The notes: generated by a model from the letters alone, not told the origin. A stretch of 64,000 nt of DNA from Verrucomicrobiales bacterium (GCA_015075445.1 JABTUJ010000022.1:62001-126000); one strand, 5' to 3'. Positions 46,161 through 57,504 are shown, numbered from the stretch's first letter. Numbers and translations: made by a program.

Positions 46161-49100
46161 ATGGCGACCGCCTCCAGTATCCGCTCGGTCTTCAGCCGCG
46201 AACTCAATCGCCCGATCGAGAAGGTCATCACCTACCAGAACCAAGGCCAAACCCAGCTCAAGGCCGAGATCAGCGAGTACGTCGTCACCGAACACATCGC
46301 CGACAATTTCCAGCGCCTCCTGCAGCTCATGCAAACCGCCGAGCAAGGCGGCGGGGGCCACGAAATCGGCGTCTGGGTCTCCGGCTTCTACGGCTCCGGC
46401 AAGAGTTCCTATACGAAATACTTCGGGTTCGCGCTCGATCCGAACTTCAAGGTCGGCGACGACAAGTTCCTCGACCTGCTCAAGAACCAGATTCATACCG
46501 CCAACGCCACCCAGGTCCGCGCCCTTTTCAATTCCGTTGCCGCCACCTACGACGCCCAGATCATCTTCCTCGACCTCGCCAGCGAAATGCTCGCTGGCGC
46601 CTCGCTCGAAGACATCTCCACCGTCCTCTACCTCAAGGTGCTTCAGTGGGCCGGCTATTCCGAAGACCTCAAGGTCGCCGAGCTGGAACGTATGCTGGAG
46701 CGGGACGGCAAGCTGGCCGAGTTCGAGCAGCGCGCCGCGGCCGAACTGGAAGGCATCCCCTGGAAGGAGGTCCACAACCAGCCGCTGGTTGCCAACCCCA
46801 TCGCGGCCCGTCTCGCCGCCGTCTTCTACCCGAGGCTCTTCCCGGCGCACGAAGCCTTCCAGGACATCGCCCTCGACGTCATGAAGTCCGAGGTCAGACG
46901 CGTCGAGGAGATGCTCGGCCTCATCCGCCGCAAGTCCGGCAAGAAGCGCATCCTCTTCATCGTGGACGAGGTCGGCCAGTACGTCTCCGCCAAGCCGAAC
47001 CTCATCCTCAACCTCGACGGCCTCGCCAAGAACCTCAAACAGCTCGGCGGCGGCCAGGTGTGGATCTTCGCCACCGCCCAGCAGACCCTCACCGAAGACA
47101 GCCCGTCGGCCATGCTCAACGCCCCAGGCCTCTTCAAGCTCAAGGACCGGTTCCCCATCCAGATCCAGCTTGAGGCCACCGACATCGAGGAGATCTGCCA
47201 CAAACGACTCCTCACCAAGTCCAAGGCCGGCGAGGACGCCCTCAAAGCGCTCTACGATTCGTTTGGTCCGCAGCTTCGCACCGCCACCCAGCTCAAGGAC
47301 GCCGGCGTCTACGAAGTCCCGCTCGACAAGACCACCTTCGTCAACCTCTACCCGTTCCTTCCGGCGCACTTCAAGATTCTCATCCAGCTCCTCATCCGCC
47401 TCGCCCGCAAGACCGGCGGCCTCGGTCTCCGCTCCGCCATCAAGGTCCTTCAGGATGTCCTCGTCGAGCGCGGGGGGCGCGCCGCCTCCGAACCCTGTCT
47501 GGCGGATGCCCCCGTCGGCACCCTCGCCAACACCGTCACCTTCTACGACTCCCTCCGGCGCGACCTCCAGTCCTCCTTCGGCTACATCGTCGAGGGGGTG
47601 AAGCGCGTCGAGGATCGCTTCGCCGCCAAGCCGAATCGCGCCCTCGCCGTTAACGTCGCCAAATCCATCGCCGTCCTCCAGATCCTTGAAAACCTCCCCG
47701 TCACGGCTGCCAACATCGCCGCGCTCCACCAGCCCCGCATGGATGCGCCTTCTCTGCGTGAAGACGTCGCCGCGGTCGTTGACGAGTTGCTCAAGGACTC
47801 CCTCATTCCCCTCGGCGAAAAGAACGGCAGCCTCCGCTTCCTCACCCAGGCAGCCGTCACCCTGCAAAAGGAATTCGACCAGATCGAATACCGCAACGCC
47901 GATGTCCGCGCCGAGGTCAACCGCGCCCTGCGTGCCCTTTTCAAGCCGCTGCCCTCGGCGCGCCTCAGCAATGTCCGCCCGGTCACCGCGGGCGTCCGCG
48001 TCGTCTTCGGCGGCGGCCAGTCCGCTGCCCTCGAAGGGGAGCGCGAGCCCATCCAGTTCCTCGTCGAGTTCGTCCCGCCTTCCGCCTACGACGCCACCCG
48101 CACCCAGCGCGAGAACGACTCCCGTGCCCAGAGCGAGCGCAAGTCCATCTTCCTCCTCGGCCGCACGGATTCCGACGCCGAGCAGCTTGCCGTCACGGTC
48201 CTGCGCTGCGGCAGGTTCCTCGACGCCCACCGCACCGCCAGCGACCCCGAGACTCAGGAATACGTCCGTATCGTGGCCGAACGGCAGGAACGCGCCGCTC
48301 GCCAGCTCGAAAGCAAGCTCCGCACCTCCCTGCAGGCCGGCTCCTTCGTCGCTCACGGCGCCCATCGGCCCGTCTCTGAGGTCAATCCCCTCGACTTCGG
48401 CGAAGCCTGCCGCGGCTTCCTCGCCGACACCGCCGCCCGCGTGTTCGACCGCTACAGCGAAGCCCCCGTCCAGGCGGATTCCGGCGTGGCCGAGCGCTTC
48501 CTCAAGACCCCGCTCGATCGCGTCACCAGCGCCGACGACCCCCTCGCCCTCATCACCCGCGCCGGCGGCCGTGCCCAGATCAAGCTCGACCACAAGGCCC
48601 TGCTCTCGCTCAAGGACTACCTTGGACAGGTCGGCCAGGTGGAAGGGCGCCGGCTGCTCGACCACTTCAGCGAGCCCCCCTTCGGCTGGTCCAAGGACGC
48701 CACCCGCTACCTCCTCGCCGCCCTGTTCGTCGCCAGCGAGATCAAACTCCGCATCGCCGGCCAGGACTACAGCGTCAAGAACGACGAGACCCTCGCCGCC
48801 CTCGCCTCCAACAAGGCCCTCAGCGTCGTCGGCCTGTCGCTCCGCGAGAGCCGGCCCGATCCCGCAGCCCTCCTCCGCGCCAGCGACCGACTCCGCGTAC
48901 TCTCCGGCGACGAGGTGCATCCGCTGGAAGACGCCGTCGCCGCGGCGGCGAAGAAGATCTTTCCCGCGCTGCAGCAACAATCGAGTTCCCTCGCGGCCGA
49001 CCTCCGCCACCTCGCGCTGCCTGGCGCCGAGCGCGCCGAGAGCCTCGCCAGCGATCTCGCCGAGGTCGTCCGCGGCGATGGCTCTGCTGCCGCCCTCGTG

Positions 49101-49856
49101 CTCGGTGCGCCCGACAGCCCCTTGTGCGACTCCCTTCAGTGGGCGAGGCGCGTCCAGCAGGCCTTCAAGAACGGCCTCCAGCAGACCATCGCCGCCCTCC
49201 AGGTCCTTCGTGACACCCTCACCCAGCTCCCCGCGTCCGGCGTCCCCGGCAAACTCCGCCAGGCCACCACCCCGCGCCTGACCCAGGTCGCCGACATCCT
49301 TGCCAAGGACGGCTTCTACGACGAGGCCGCCGAGCTCGGCCAGGCCCGCCACGTCCTCGATAGCCAGGTTGCTTCCGCGGTCACCGACCTCACCCTCGGG
49401 CAATCCGCCCTGCTCCAGTCCGAACTTCAGAGCTTGCAGACCTCACCCGACTGGGCGGACCTCACCCCAGACGACCGTCAGTGGGTGGAGGCCACCGTCG
49501 AACGTCTTCCCATATCCGTCGCCACCGATCTCTCCGGCCTGCGCGCCCTGCTCGCCCATGCGTACGACCTCCACGAACGTCTCCGCACCCTCGGCGCCGA
49601 GGTCGCGAAGCGCGCCGCCGCTGCCCGCCAGGCCCGCCAGCAGCCTCCCGCGACGCCAGAAGGCGAGCCACCCGTCGTGCCGCCCGTGGTGGACGAGAAG
49701 CTCTACATCCCCACCTCTTTCGCCTCCCTGGACGACATTGACCGGTTCATCCAGATGCTTGCGAACTACCGCAAGCGCATCGAGGCGGGTGAGCGAGTGC
49801 GGCTCCTCAGCCAGGTTCTGTCCACCGAGAAGCCCTCCTTCCCCTCCTACGACTGA
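46161..49856 (+). CDS. brxC: BREX ATPase BrxC
   Basis: 1231 residues from ATG 46161; upstream open codons lack the family lead. Walker A GFYGSGKSS is at residues 75-83. Walker B-like ILFIVDEVGQYV lies near 265, followed by QVWIFATAQQTLTED (sensor region). SIRSVFSRELNRPIEKVI at the N-terminus is typical. BrxC/PglY is a large AAA+ protein required for BREX methylation and restriction, thought to assemble with PglX and BrxB on DNA. The length (~1200) is standard. It ends 3 bases before pglX. No defect was seen. Confidence 0.93.
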   Translation: MATASSIRSVFSRELNRPIEKVITYQNQGQTQLKAEISEYVVTEHIADNFQRLLQLMQTAEQGGGGHEIGVWVSGFYGSGKSSYTKYFGFALDPNFKVGDDKFLDLLKNQIHTANATQVRALFNSVAATYDAQIIFLDLASEMLAGASLEDISTVLYLKVLQWAGYSEDLKVAELERMLERDGKLAEFEQRAAAELEGIPWKEVHNQPLVANPIAARLAAVFYPRLFPAHEAFQDIALDVMKSEVRRVEEMLGLIRRKSGKKRILFIVDEVGQYVSAKPNLILNLDGLAKNLKQLGGGQVWIFATAQQTLTEDSPSAMLNAPGLFKLKDRFPIQIQLEATDIEEICHKRLLTKSKAGEDALKALYDSFGPQLRTATQLKDAGVYEVPLDKTTFVNLYPFLPAHFKILIQLLIRLARKTGGLGLRSAIKVLQDVLVERGGRAASEPCLADAPVGTLANTVTFYDSLRRDLQSSFGYIVEGVKRVEDRFAAKPNRALAVNVAKSIAVLQILENLPVTAANIAALHQPRMDAPSLREDVAAVVDELLKDSLIPLGEKNGSLRFLTQAAVTLQKEFDQIEYRNADVRAEVNRALRALFKPLPSARLSNVRPVTAGVRVVFGGGQSAALEGEREPIQFLVEFVPPSAYDATRTQRENDSRAQSERKSIFLLGRTDSDAEQLAVTVLRCGRFLDAHRTASDPETQEYVRIVAERQERAARQLESKLRTSLQAGSFVAHGAHRPVSEVNPLDFGEACRGFLADTAARVFDRYSEAPVQADSGVAERFLKTPLDRVTSADDPLALITRAGGRAQIKLDHKALLSLKDYLGQVGQVEGRRLLDHFSEPPFGWSKDATRYLLAALFVASEIKLRIAGQDYSVKNDETLAALASNKALSVVGLSLRESRPDPAALLRASDRLRVLSGDEVHPLEDAVAAAAKKIFPALQQQSSSLAADLRHLALPGAERAESLASDLAEVVRGDGSAAALVLGAPDSPLCDSLQWARRVQQAFKNGLQQTIAALQVLRDTLTQLPASGVPGKLRQATTPRLTQVADILAKDGFYDEAAELGQARHVLDSQVASAVTDLTLGQSALLQSELQSLQTSPDWADLTPDDRQWVEATVERLPISVATDLSGLRALLAHAYDLHERLRTLGAEVAKRAAAARQARQQPPATPEGEPPVVPPVVDEKLYIPTSFASLDDIDRFIQMLANYRKRIEAGERVRLLSQVLSTEKPSFPSYD

Positions 49857-51741
49857 CCCATGTCGTTCGACGCCCCCACCCGGACCCGCCTCGCCGCGTT
49901 CGTGCGCGACGCGCGCGAACTCCTCACCGCCGAGTTCACCCAGAAGTTCCAGGAACTCTACGGCATCACCGCCGACGGCCGGCAAGCGCCGATGGAACAG
50001 CTTGCCCATCTCGACGAGAACGGCCGCGCCACCGCCACGCTGCTGCGCGAGCGCATCGCCTACCTCGTGCGCTCCCACCCCGAGGAAGCCGGCGGCCCTG
50101 CCGCCGCCGTCGCCCGCCTCGCCCGGGAGCAGGCCTTCACCGTGCTCAACCGCCTCGCCGCCCTGCGCCTGGCCGAAAAGCGCGGCCTCATCCTCGAATC
50201 CGTCGGCAAAGGCTACCAGTCCACCGGGTTCCGCCTCTACGAAACCCCCGCCTGCACAGGCCTGGGCGACGCCTACCACCGCTACCGCCAATACCTCTTC
50301 TGCCTCTTCGACGAGCTGGCCCTCGACCTCGGCGTCCTCTTCAATCGCCATTCCCCGCTCGGCCTGCTCTTCCCCCGCGAAGCCTGCCTGCTCAGCCTCC
50401 TCGACCAGCTCCACGCTCCCGAGCTCGACCCCCTTTGGGCCGAGGACGAGACCATCGGCTGGATCTACCAGTATTACAACGACGAGGCCGAGCGTAAGAA
50501 GATGCGCAAGGAATCCTCCGCGCCGCGCAGCAGCCGTGAGCTGGCCGTTCGCAATCAATTCTTCACCCCGCGCTACGTCGTCGAATTCCTCACCGATAAC
50601 ACCCTCGGCCGGCTCTGGTATGAGATGCGCCAGGGCGAAACCAGGCTCAAGGAGCAGTGCCGTTACCTTGTAAGTCGTCCAACCGAAATCTTCCTGAACC
50701 CCGGCGAATCCGCGCCCGAAAGCGCCAAGGCTGGTGAGAATCTCTCGCAGGAAGAGCTGCTCCGGCAGCCCGTCCACATCCCGCATCGTCCGCTCAAAGA
50801 CCCGCGCGAAATCCGGCTGCTCGACCCGGCGTGCGGCTCCATGCACTTCGGCCTCTACGCCTTCGACCTGTTCACCGTCATCTACGACGAAGCTTGGGAA
50901 ATCGCCCACGGCCCGGACAACGCGGCGAAGTCCGCCGGGACCTTCGCGCCCTTCGTCGCCTTCACCGCTTCCTTTCCCGACAAAGCCGCGTTCCTCCGCG
51001 AAGTGCCCCGCCTCATCGTCGAGCACAATCTCCACGGCATAGACATCGACCCGCGCGCCGCGCAAATCGCCGGGCTGAGCCTCTGGCTGCGCGCCCAGCG
51101 CGCGTGGCACCAGGCCGGCGTGAAGCCCGCCGACCGGCCCCGCATCACCCGCTCGAACCTCGTCTGCGCCGAGCCGATGCCGGGGGAAAAGGAGCTGCTC
51201 CGCGAATTCGTCGAGCAGCAGTTCCCTGCCGGCGAGCGGCCCGCCTTTGCCTTCCTGCTGGATAAGATTTTCGACCGCATGACCCTCGCCGGCGAGGCCG
51301 GCTCCCTCCTCCGCATCGAGGAGGAAATCCGTGCCGCCATCGCCGAGGCACGCGCCCTCGCGCAAAGCCAGTCCGCACCCCGGCAGGCCCGGCTTTTCCC
51401 CAGCGACGAACGGTCCGAGCAGGCCGAGTTCGACCTGCGCGGCCTGAACGACGAGCAATTCTGGCAGGCCGCCGAGCAGCGGATTTACGACGCGCTCGAA
51501 GCCTACACCGAGCAGGCCGCGAACGGCGGCGGATTCCAGCGCCGCCTCTTCGCCCACGACGCCGCGCAGGGCTTCGCCTTCATCGACCTCTGCCGCAAAC
51601 GCTACGACGTGGTGGTGATGAATCCGCCTTACGGTGCTGCTACCGAAACAACCGACGACTGGATTCGAGAGGTGTATCCAGACAACTGTAACGACCTCTA
51701 CGCAGCCTTCTCGCAACGAGCATTCGAGATGACGGTATCTA

Positions 51742-53576
51742 GAGCCCGTCCCAGAAGTCCCTGTTTCCGGATGGGAGACGATAGGAGAGGAAGGAGAGTG
51801 AGCCTGGTATAAGCCATCATGACAGCTCGGGCACGCTTTCGGCCCGACACCGCTATGGGTTGTGGTTTTTCCAGACTTCTAACGACACGGCTCCGCCGAG
51901 CCTTGCACTCCCATCAGCCAGACTACTGCCTAAGCCGCGTCGCGCTGCTGCTCCGCCGACGCCGCCACCCGCTCCATCCGGGCCAGCACCCAAAGATTGT
52001 GGGCCAGCACACTCCAGCTTACCCCCAGCGCCCGGTGCTCATACCCCTTGGCCCGCAGCGGCCGCCCCAAGAAGTCATTCTTCAGAATCCCAATCCGCCC
52101 CTCGGTCTGCGGCCGCCGGCGCTGGATCTTCCCAAACCGAGCCCCATGCCGACGGCGCTGCAATTCCGCCACCCCGCGCGGACACAGCCCGTTGAAGAGC
52201 CCCGCCTCCGCCAAGAGCGCCCGGTTGGCCTTGCAGTCAAAGCCGCGGTCCCCGCCCACCGCTTCGAGCACGCCCGCCGGCAGCCAGGACTGCAGCCGTT
52301 CCAGGCTCGCCGGCAACTGCCGGCTGTCCGCCGGCGCACTCTCCTGGTAGAGATGCCAGTCCACTACCAGGCCCTGCCGCTGCTCGGCCAGGAAGAGCGT
52401 GTTGCCAAACTCCACCGCCGCCCCGGCCTTGCCCCGCACGATCACGTGCAGATCGCCCTCGTAGAGACTCAGGATCTTGTCCGCGTTGGCCACCGGCCGC
52501 TCCCCGATGATCCGCTCATGGGCTTGCCGGACCGCCCGGGGCAACTGCGCCAGCACCCCGTCGATTCGGGCCAGCACCTGCTCGGCCTGGGCCCAGGTCC
52601 AATCCGTCTCCTGCCAATGCGTGTCGAGCAGATCCCGATGCCGGCGAGCGTGTTGTCGCACCACCCGGCTCAGGCGCTTCATCTCCCGCAACACCCGCTT
52701 GCGCGCCCGCTTCGCGTCGGCCCGTTTGCCCGCCTGCACCATCGCGATGCACTGCTGGTTCATCGCCCGCAGAAACTGCTCCGGGGCCGGCATCCGGCGT
52801 TTGAGCCCGTGTGCCCGGATCAGGCCGGTGGCCTTCATCAACGTCCGCGTCGCGTCCCGCAGCAGCACCCAGTCCACGGGGAAATGGATGTCCGCGGCCA
52901 CACACGTGCTGTCCATCCACACCGTGTCCAGTTCCAGTTCGTTGGCCAGCCAGAGCCGGTTGAACCCCGTGGTGGCATCGGTCTCCCGCGCCGCCTGCAC
53001 GAGCCGGCGGACCAGGGCCTGCACCTGCGCCTCCGGCAGCCATTGGAAGTAGCGCGCCAACTGGCTCTTGCTCGGCACCCGCACTTCCTCCAAGCGATCC
53101 ACCCCGCAGAACCACTGGAAGAGGGCGCACTCGGCCAGCCGACGGCTCATCCCCCGAAAGTCCTCGCCCAGCAAGCGCTGCAGCACGTTGCAGCGCAGCG
53201 CCTGGGCACTGGTGCGCTGATACTTCGTCTGCTCGTGCGTCGTGGGCACCCGCTCCGGGTCTCGGGCCAGCCATCCCGCCAAACTGCGCTCCACAAAGAG
53301 CGCTTCGACGCCGCTGAGTCGCAGGAGTTCATCGATCCGGCGCAGCTCGGCTTCGAAGCGTTGATAGTCCACATTTCCCCGGACCGTGGGAAGGACTGGA
53401 CGAAGTTCGCCTTGCAGCGGTATGATCTGGGCCATCGGGCGTTGGTTCATTGTATGTCTGACAAGAGCATAACGCACCGATTTCGGGCATGGGAGCCTTT
53501 TCTGGCTGCTATGCCCGTTTTTCTTTGGCGCAGCGCCTCAATACCCACGGGCCTCTCCTTCCGCTGGGACAAGCTC
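51742..53576 (-). mobile_element. Insertion sequence, copy 1, in pglX
   Basis: About 1835 bp (or 1837 if the flanking A/T is counted). Ends GAGCCCGTCCCAG and, inverted, GAGCTTGTCCCAG form imperfect terminal repeats. The flanks carry the direct repeat TATCTA (51736-51741 and 53577-53582), a 6-bp target duplication with a 4-5 bp alternative reading because the end base is shared. One transposase gene runs on the minus strand. The element has the same length, ends and transposase as copy 2 at 59232-61066. The family is probably ISNCY-like (ISDol1 group), an unverified assignment. Confidence 0.92.
51930..53450 (-). CDS. IS transposase, copy 1
   Basis: 506 residues from the ATG at 53450; a GTG 27 bases upstream could add 9. 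Blocks are VWMDSTCVAADIHFPVDWVL (first Asp), FGNTLFLAEQRQGLVVDWHL, GGDRGFDCKANRALL (second Asp) and QTEGRIGILKNDFLGRPL (Glu), giving a DDE catalytic triad. HERIIGERPVANADKILSLY is a family signature. It is identical along its whole length to the transposase of copy 2, so recent transposition or gene conversion is implied. It cuts and moves only this IS. Confidence 0.9.
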   Translation of the reverse strand: MNQRPMAQIIPLQGELRPVLPTVRGNVDYQRFEAELRRIDELLRLSGVEALFVERSLAGWLARDPERVPTTHEQTKYQRTSAQALRCNVLQRLLGEDFRGMSRRLAECALFQWFCGVDRLEEVRVPSKSQLARYFQWLPEAQVQALVRRLVQAARETDATTGFNRLWLANELELDTVWMDSTCVAADIHFPVDWVLLRDATRTLMKATGLIRAHGLKRRMPAPEQFLRAMNQQCIAMVQAGKRADAKRARKRVLREMKRLSRVVRQHARRHRDLLDTHWQETDWTWAQAEQVLARIDGVLAQLPRAVRQAHERIIGERPVANADKILSLYEGDLHVIVRGKAGAAVEFGNTLFLAEQRQGLVVDWHLYQESAPADSRQLPASLERLQSWLPAGVLEAVGGDRGFDCKANRALLAEAGLFNGLCPRGVAELQRRRHGARFGKIQRRRPQTEGRIGILKNDFLGRPLRAKGYEHRALGVSWSVLAHNLWVLARMERVAASAEQQRDAA

Positions 53577-55721
53577 TATCTACGCGCGGGTCAGTTGGAG
53601 CGATTACCTCCAAGACTTTCCTTTATTCAAAACGGCTTCGCGAGTTTCGGAAAACGTTGGCAGACTCGCGACACCGCCTTGACCTGCTAATCGACTTTGG
53701 TCTTGGGGTTCTCGACGCGATGGTTGAAACAGCCGCGTGGGTTGCGCGCGCAGACCCACCAAAGCAAACGGCGTTTTGGGATTGGACGCGAGAGGACAAG
53801 ATAGCCCTCAGCGACAAGGCACTTGCGCTATTGTTCGGTGAGGAACGCCAGCCGCCAACCTTGGCTCCTCTTGAGCAATTCCGGGTTCTACCTTTTGGTC
53901 TCTTTTCATATTGGTGCCCGCCCGAGGTGCTCGTTGCGGTATCACACTTGCACTCGTTCGAGCCGAAATTCGGGGAATCCGTCAAGGGTCTTACCACATT
54001 CGACGACTTTCGATTTATCCGTCTCATGTGGGAAGTTGCTTACGACGCCAAGCAGGCCGGTGAATGGCGTTATATCGCAAAGGGCGGCGGCTGGTCCCGA
54101 TACCACAGCGAATCGGCGGTTCTGATGGACTGGAGGCACAACGGGGAGATTCCGCGCCAGAATGAATTGAAGAACTACGGAACGGATGCGCGTTCCAAGC
54201 AGAGCATTTCATTCTGGTTCCGTCCCGGACTGACCTACTCCGAAGTCAGCAGCCTCGGCTTTTCAGTTCAGCCACAACAAAAGGGCAATCTTTTCGGTGG
54301 TTCGGGATTTTGCATATTCCCTCACGAAACGAGTGAATTGGCGTTCTGGCTCGCCTTCTTCAACAGCCGACCGGTGTTCGCACTCATGGCGATGTTCTCG
54401 ACGGACAGACACTGGAATTCAGAAATGCTCGCGTGTCTTCCGATTCCAGATTTCGGCTCTGCGAAGGCGCAGCTCATCGACCTTGGCACGCGACAATTCG
54501 CCTTGGCTCGCAAAGACGCAGAACTTTCCGAAACGGCGGCTGAGTTCGTCAGGTGCGTGAGTAGCAGTGAGGGGTTTGACGAGAAGACGTTCAACAAGAA
54601 GCAGGCTGAGATTGATGGCATTATCTCGGCGGCCTACGGCTTCATGCCTGCGAGCATGGAGGTCCTTGAGGAAAAATATAGCCTTCCGACCCACCGTAGC
54701 GAAACCGCGCACGAGCCCGCTTCTGTGGACGCAATTTCCTACGCCTTTGGCTGCGCCTTCGGCCGCTGGGACATCCGGTATGCCACGGGCGACCGGCCGG
54801 CGCCGGAGTTGCCGGACCCGTTTGCGCCGCTGCCGGTCTGCCCGCCCGGGATGCTCCAAGGCGACGACGGCCTGCCGCTTTCGCCCGAAGCCGGCCGCCG
54901 GCTGCGGACCGAGGGCCGTTACCCGCTCGACGTGGCTTGGGAAGGCATCCTCGTGGACGACCCGGAGCACCCGCTCGACCTCGAACGCCGCGTCCACACC
55001 GCCCTCGCCGTGCTCTGGGGCGACCGCGCCGACGCGCTGGAACACGAAGCCTGCGCGCTGCTCGGCGTGCCGACGCTGCGCGAGTGGTTCCGCCGCCCCT
55101 CCGGTTTCTTCGCAGACCACCTGAAACGGTACTCGAGGAGCCACCGCCAGGCCCCCATCTACTGGCCCCTCTCCACCGCCAGCGGCAGCTACACGCTGTG
55201 GCTCTACTACCACCGTCTGAACGCCCAGACGCTGCACCGCGCCATCGCCGACTTTCTCGACCCGAGGATCAAAGGCCTCGAGCACGAGATCGCCGCCCTC
55301 CGCGAGCGCCCCGACGGCGGTGGCCGCAAGATCGGCGACCTGCTGGACTTCCAGGACGAACTGAAAGCCCTCCGCACCGAGTTGGAGCGCGTGGCCAAAC
55401 TCCCCTGGCAGCCGAACCTGAACGATGGCGTGCTCATCACCGCCAGCCCGCTCTGGAAGCTCTTCCGGCTGCCCAAGTGGCGCAAAGACCTGGAAGCCTG
55501 TTGGAAGGAACTTGAGCGGGGCGACTACGACTGGGCGCATCTCGCCTACACCATCCGTCCCGACCAGGTGCGTGAGAAGTGCAGAACCGACCGCTCCCTG
55601 GCCACCGCCCACGGCCTGGAGGAGATCTGCACGGTCCAGGCCCCAGCCAGGAGGACTAGGAAGTCCAGGAAGGCGAGCCAGCAATTGGAGATGGAGGCGA
55701 CGGATTGAGCGGCAGGGTGGT

Positions 55722-57383
55722 ATGAAGTCCCACTGCATCGCCATCCGAGCCCGGGGCGTCCGCCAGCTCTTGAAGCATGTCGAGCAAGGCCGTTTCGCGA
55801 TCCCCAAGTTGCAGCGCGAGTTCGTCTGGGACGGCCCGAAGGCGGCGAAGCTGTTCGACAGCATCCAGGCCCACATGCCTATTGGCGTGGTCATGGTCTG
55901 GGAGACGCCCCGCAGCCAGCGGCTGTACCTGCGCCAGAAGTACCACGTCCTGCCGCCCTACAACCCCAGGAACGCGAAGGTGTGGTTCCTGATTGACGGC
56001 CAGCAGCGCGTCTCGGTGCTGCACAAGGTCCGGGAGGGCGGCTGCTTGACGAACGCGCGGGGCAAGGAGATCGACTTCAACCGGGTCGTCTTCGCGCTGG
56101 ACGGCGGTGTGGACGGCCAGGTGATCCTGTATCGCAAGCCCCGGCCGGGCGTGTACGAGCCGCTGTCGGCGGTACTGCATCCGCACTGGCGCAGCCGCCT
56201 GAGCCACCTGGGCCAGCGCGCGCTGGAACGCGTGCGCAAGTGCCGCGACCGCATCCTGCGCTATCCCATCCACCTGATGTGCGTTCAGGCCCCACTCGAG
56301 ACGATCCGCGAGAGTTTCCTGCGCATCAACACGCAGGGCATGAAGATCACCACGGCCGACGCCATCATCACCCGGGCCGAAGACTTGGACTTGCGCGACA
56401 TCCGGCACGAGGTTCGTGAGCACGTGGATCCCGCCTTTGGGATCATCTCCGAAATGCCCATCCTCTTTGCCATGGCCGCCGCCCGGGGCGCCAAGGAGGC
56501 CCGGGGCCAGGCCCTGCGCAAGGTCATCACCAACCTGGAGCGCGAGGCGCGCAACAACCCGCAGCTTCGCAAGTCCCTCGCCAACGACTGGCATCGCCTG
56601 AGCGTTTGCTTCGGCAAGGCGGTGGATTACCTGCGACAGAACTTCTCGGTCGTCTCCCTCGACTACCTCTATTCCGACTACATGCTGGCGGTCCTGGCCC
56701 TGTTCTTCTACTGGAACGGCCAGGGCACGAGTGCCCGGCAGAAGGAGCAGATCCGGAAGTGGTTCTGGGCCACGGCCGTAGGCAGCCGGTATTCCGGCAG
56801 CAAGTTCCTGAGCTGTCTTCCGAAAGACCTGCGGGACTTCATGCGCCTCGCGGAGCAGCCAGGCGCGCGACTGAGTTTCTCCCCGGAGGTGGACAAGGTC
56901 GACGTGCGAAAGTCGCTGTATGCATCCCGTGGAGGCATCACCAGCGCCTTCTACTGCCTGCTGCTCCGGCGCCGCCCGGTGAGCATCATGGACGACGGGT
57001 TGGACGAGATTCCCATCGACCGCTACGCCACCCGCGCCAACCGGAAGGACCGGCACCACATCTTCCCGCGGGCCGTGCTTGCCGGACTCGGACTGCCGGC
57101 CAGCCACTACAACAGCATCGGCAACATTTGCCTGCTGACCGCGGAGGAGAACCAAGCCATCGGCGCCCGGCGTCCCCGCTTGTACCTGGGCGAGACCGCG
57201 GCGAACGCCGGCTATTTCAAGCGCAAGATGGCCCGTCACCTCATTCCGGTTGCCGACGACAGCGGCGTCTGGTTGCCGAATGCGAAGACGGGCTTCCGTC
57301 AGTTCCTCCGCGAGCGGATTGATCTCATTTGTCGTGAACTGGAGCGGGAAGCCGGCATCCGGTTGTTTCGCAAAGACTTGTGA
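55722..57383 (+). CDS. DUF262 / HNH (GmrSD- or BrxU-like) nuclease
   Basis: 553 residues from ATG 55722, 13 bases after the pglX stop. The N-terminal DUF262 domain has FAIPKLQREFVWDGPKAAKL, FLIDGQQRVSVLHK (the DGQQR nucleotide-binding motif) and FLRINTQGMKITTADAI. The C-terminal part has the HNH-type block RKDRHHIFPRAVLAGLGLPA. In GmrSD and BrxU, DUF262 provides NTP hydrolysis and the HNH domain cuts DNA with modified cytosines. A fused single-chain form inside BREX matches the known BREX plus BrxU arrangement, which covers phages that evade BREX by base modification. Intact. Confidence 0.82.
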   Translation: MKSHCIAIRARGVRQLLKHVEQGRFAIPKLQREFVWDGPKAAKLFDSIQAHMPIGVVMVWETPRSQRLYLRQKYHVLPPYNPRNAKVWFLIDGQQRVSVLHKVREGGCLTNARGKEIDFNRVVFALDGGVDGQVILYRKPRPGVYEPLSAVLHPHWRSRLSHLGQRALERVRKCRDRILRYPIHLMCVQAPLETIRESFLRINTQGMKITTADAIITRAEDLDLRDIRHEVREHVDPAFGIISEMPILFAMAAARGAKEARGQALRKVITNLEREARNNPQLRKSLANDWHRLSVCFGKAVDYLRQNFSVVSLDYLYSDYMLAVLALFFYWNGQGTSARQKEQIRKWFWATAVGSRYSGSKFLSCLPKDLRDFMRLAEQPGARLSFSPEVDKVDVRKSLYASRGGITSAFYCLLLRRRPVSIMDDGLDEIPIDRYATRANRKDRHHIFPRAVLAGLGLPASHYNSIGNICLLTAEENQAIGARRPRLYLGETAANAGYFKRKMARHLIPVADDSGVWLPNAKTGFRQFLRERIDLICRELEREAGIRLFRKDL

Positions 57384-57444
57384 TACAGGAATACCCCATT
57401 CCCATCGCCGTCGGAATCCACACTTCGGATGTTTGTGTGGTTTT

Positions 57445-57468
57445 ATGCGATTTCTCCGTATATCGCAT
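57445..57468. promoter_or_regulatory. Small inverted repeat in the leader of rloA
   Basis: ATGCGAT and ATCGCAT, 10 bases apart, 37 bases before the rloA start, in a locally AT-richer 120-base gap (57384-57504). The shape fits a dimeric regulator's operator or a promoter for a separate rloAB transcript. No -10/-35 can be assigned. Confidence 0.35.
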
Positions 57469-57504
57469 GGACAAAGTGCGTTTCCAGTCCTAGTCTAGGC
57501 CGTC

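Larger units (their letters stand above)
49860..55708 (+). pseudogene. pglX: BREX adenine methyltransferase PglX, interrupted by an IS
   Basis: The gene starts at ATG 49860 and is broken by the IS at 51742-53576. The left part carries SAM motif I (LLDPACGSMHFGLYAFDLF, about residues 320-338) and the catalytic NPPYG at about 588-592. It ends in AFEMTVS at codon 627, just before the insertion. After the IS the same frame resumes STRGSVGAITSKTFLYSKRL. Removing the IS with one TATCTA copy gives an uninterrupted 1335-residue protein. PglX methylates a non-palindromic site for self-protection and is needed for restriction. As split, the left fragment ends on IS-encoded codons at 51812 and lacks the target-recognition region, so BREX should be inactive, unless the C-terminal part is not needed. 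Confidence 0.93.

Noticed and set aside
46044..49403. A 1119-residue open frame antisense to brxC
   Set aside because: Asp/Glu/Gly-rich complement of the brxC coding frame, no domains; a codon-bias shadow.
51819..53690. Long plus-strand frame opposite the copy 1 transposase
   Set aside because: It repeats exactly opposite the second transposase, is Pro/His/Arg-rich and has no motif.
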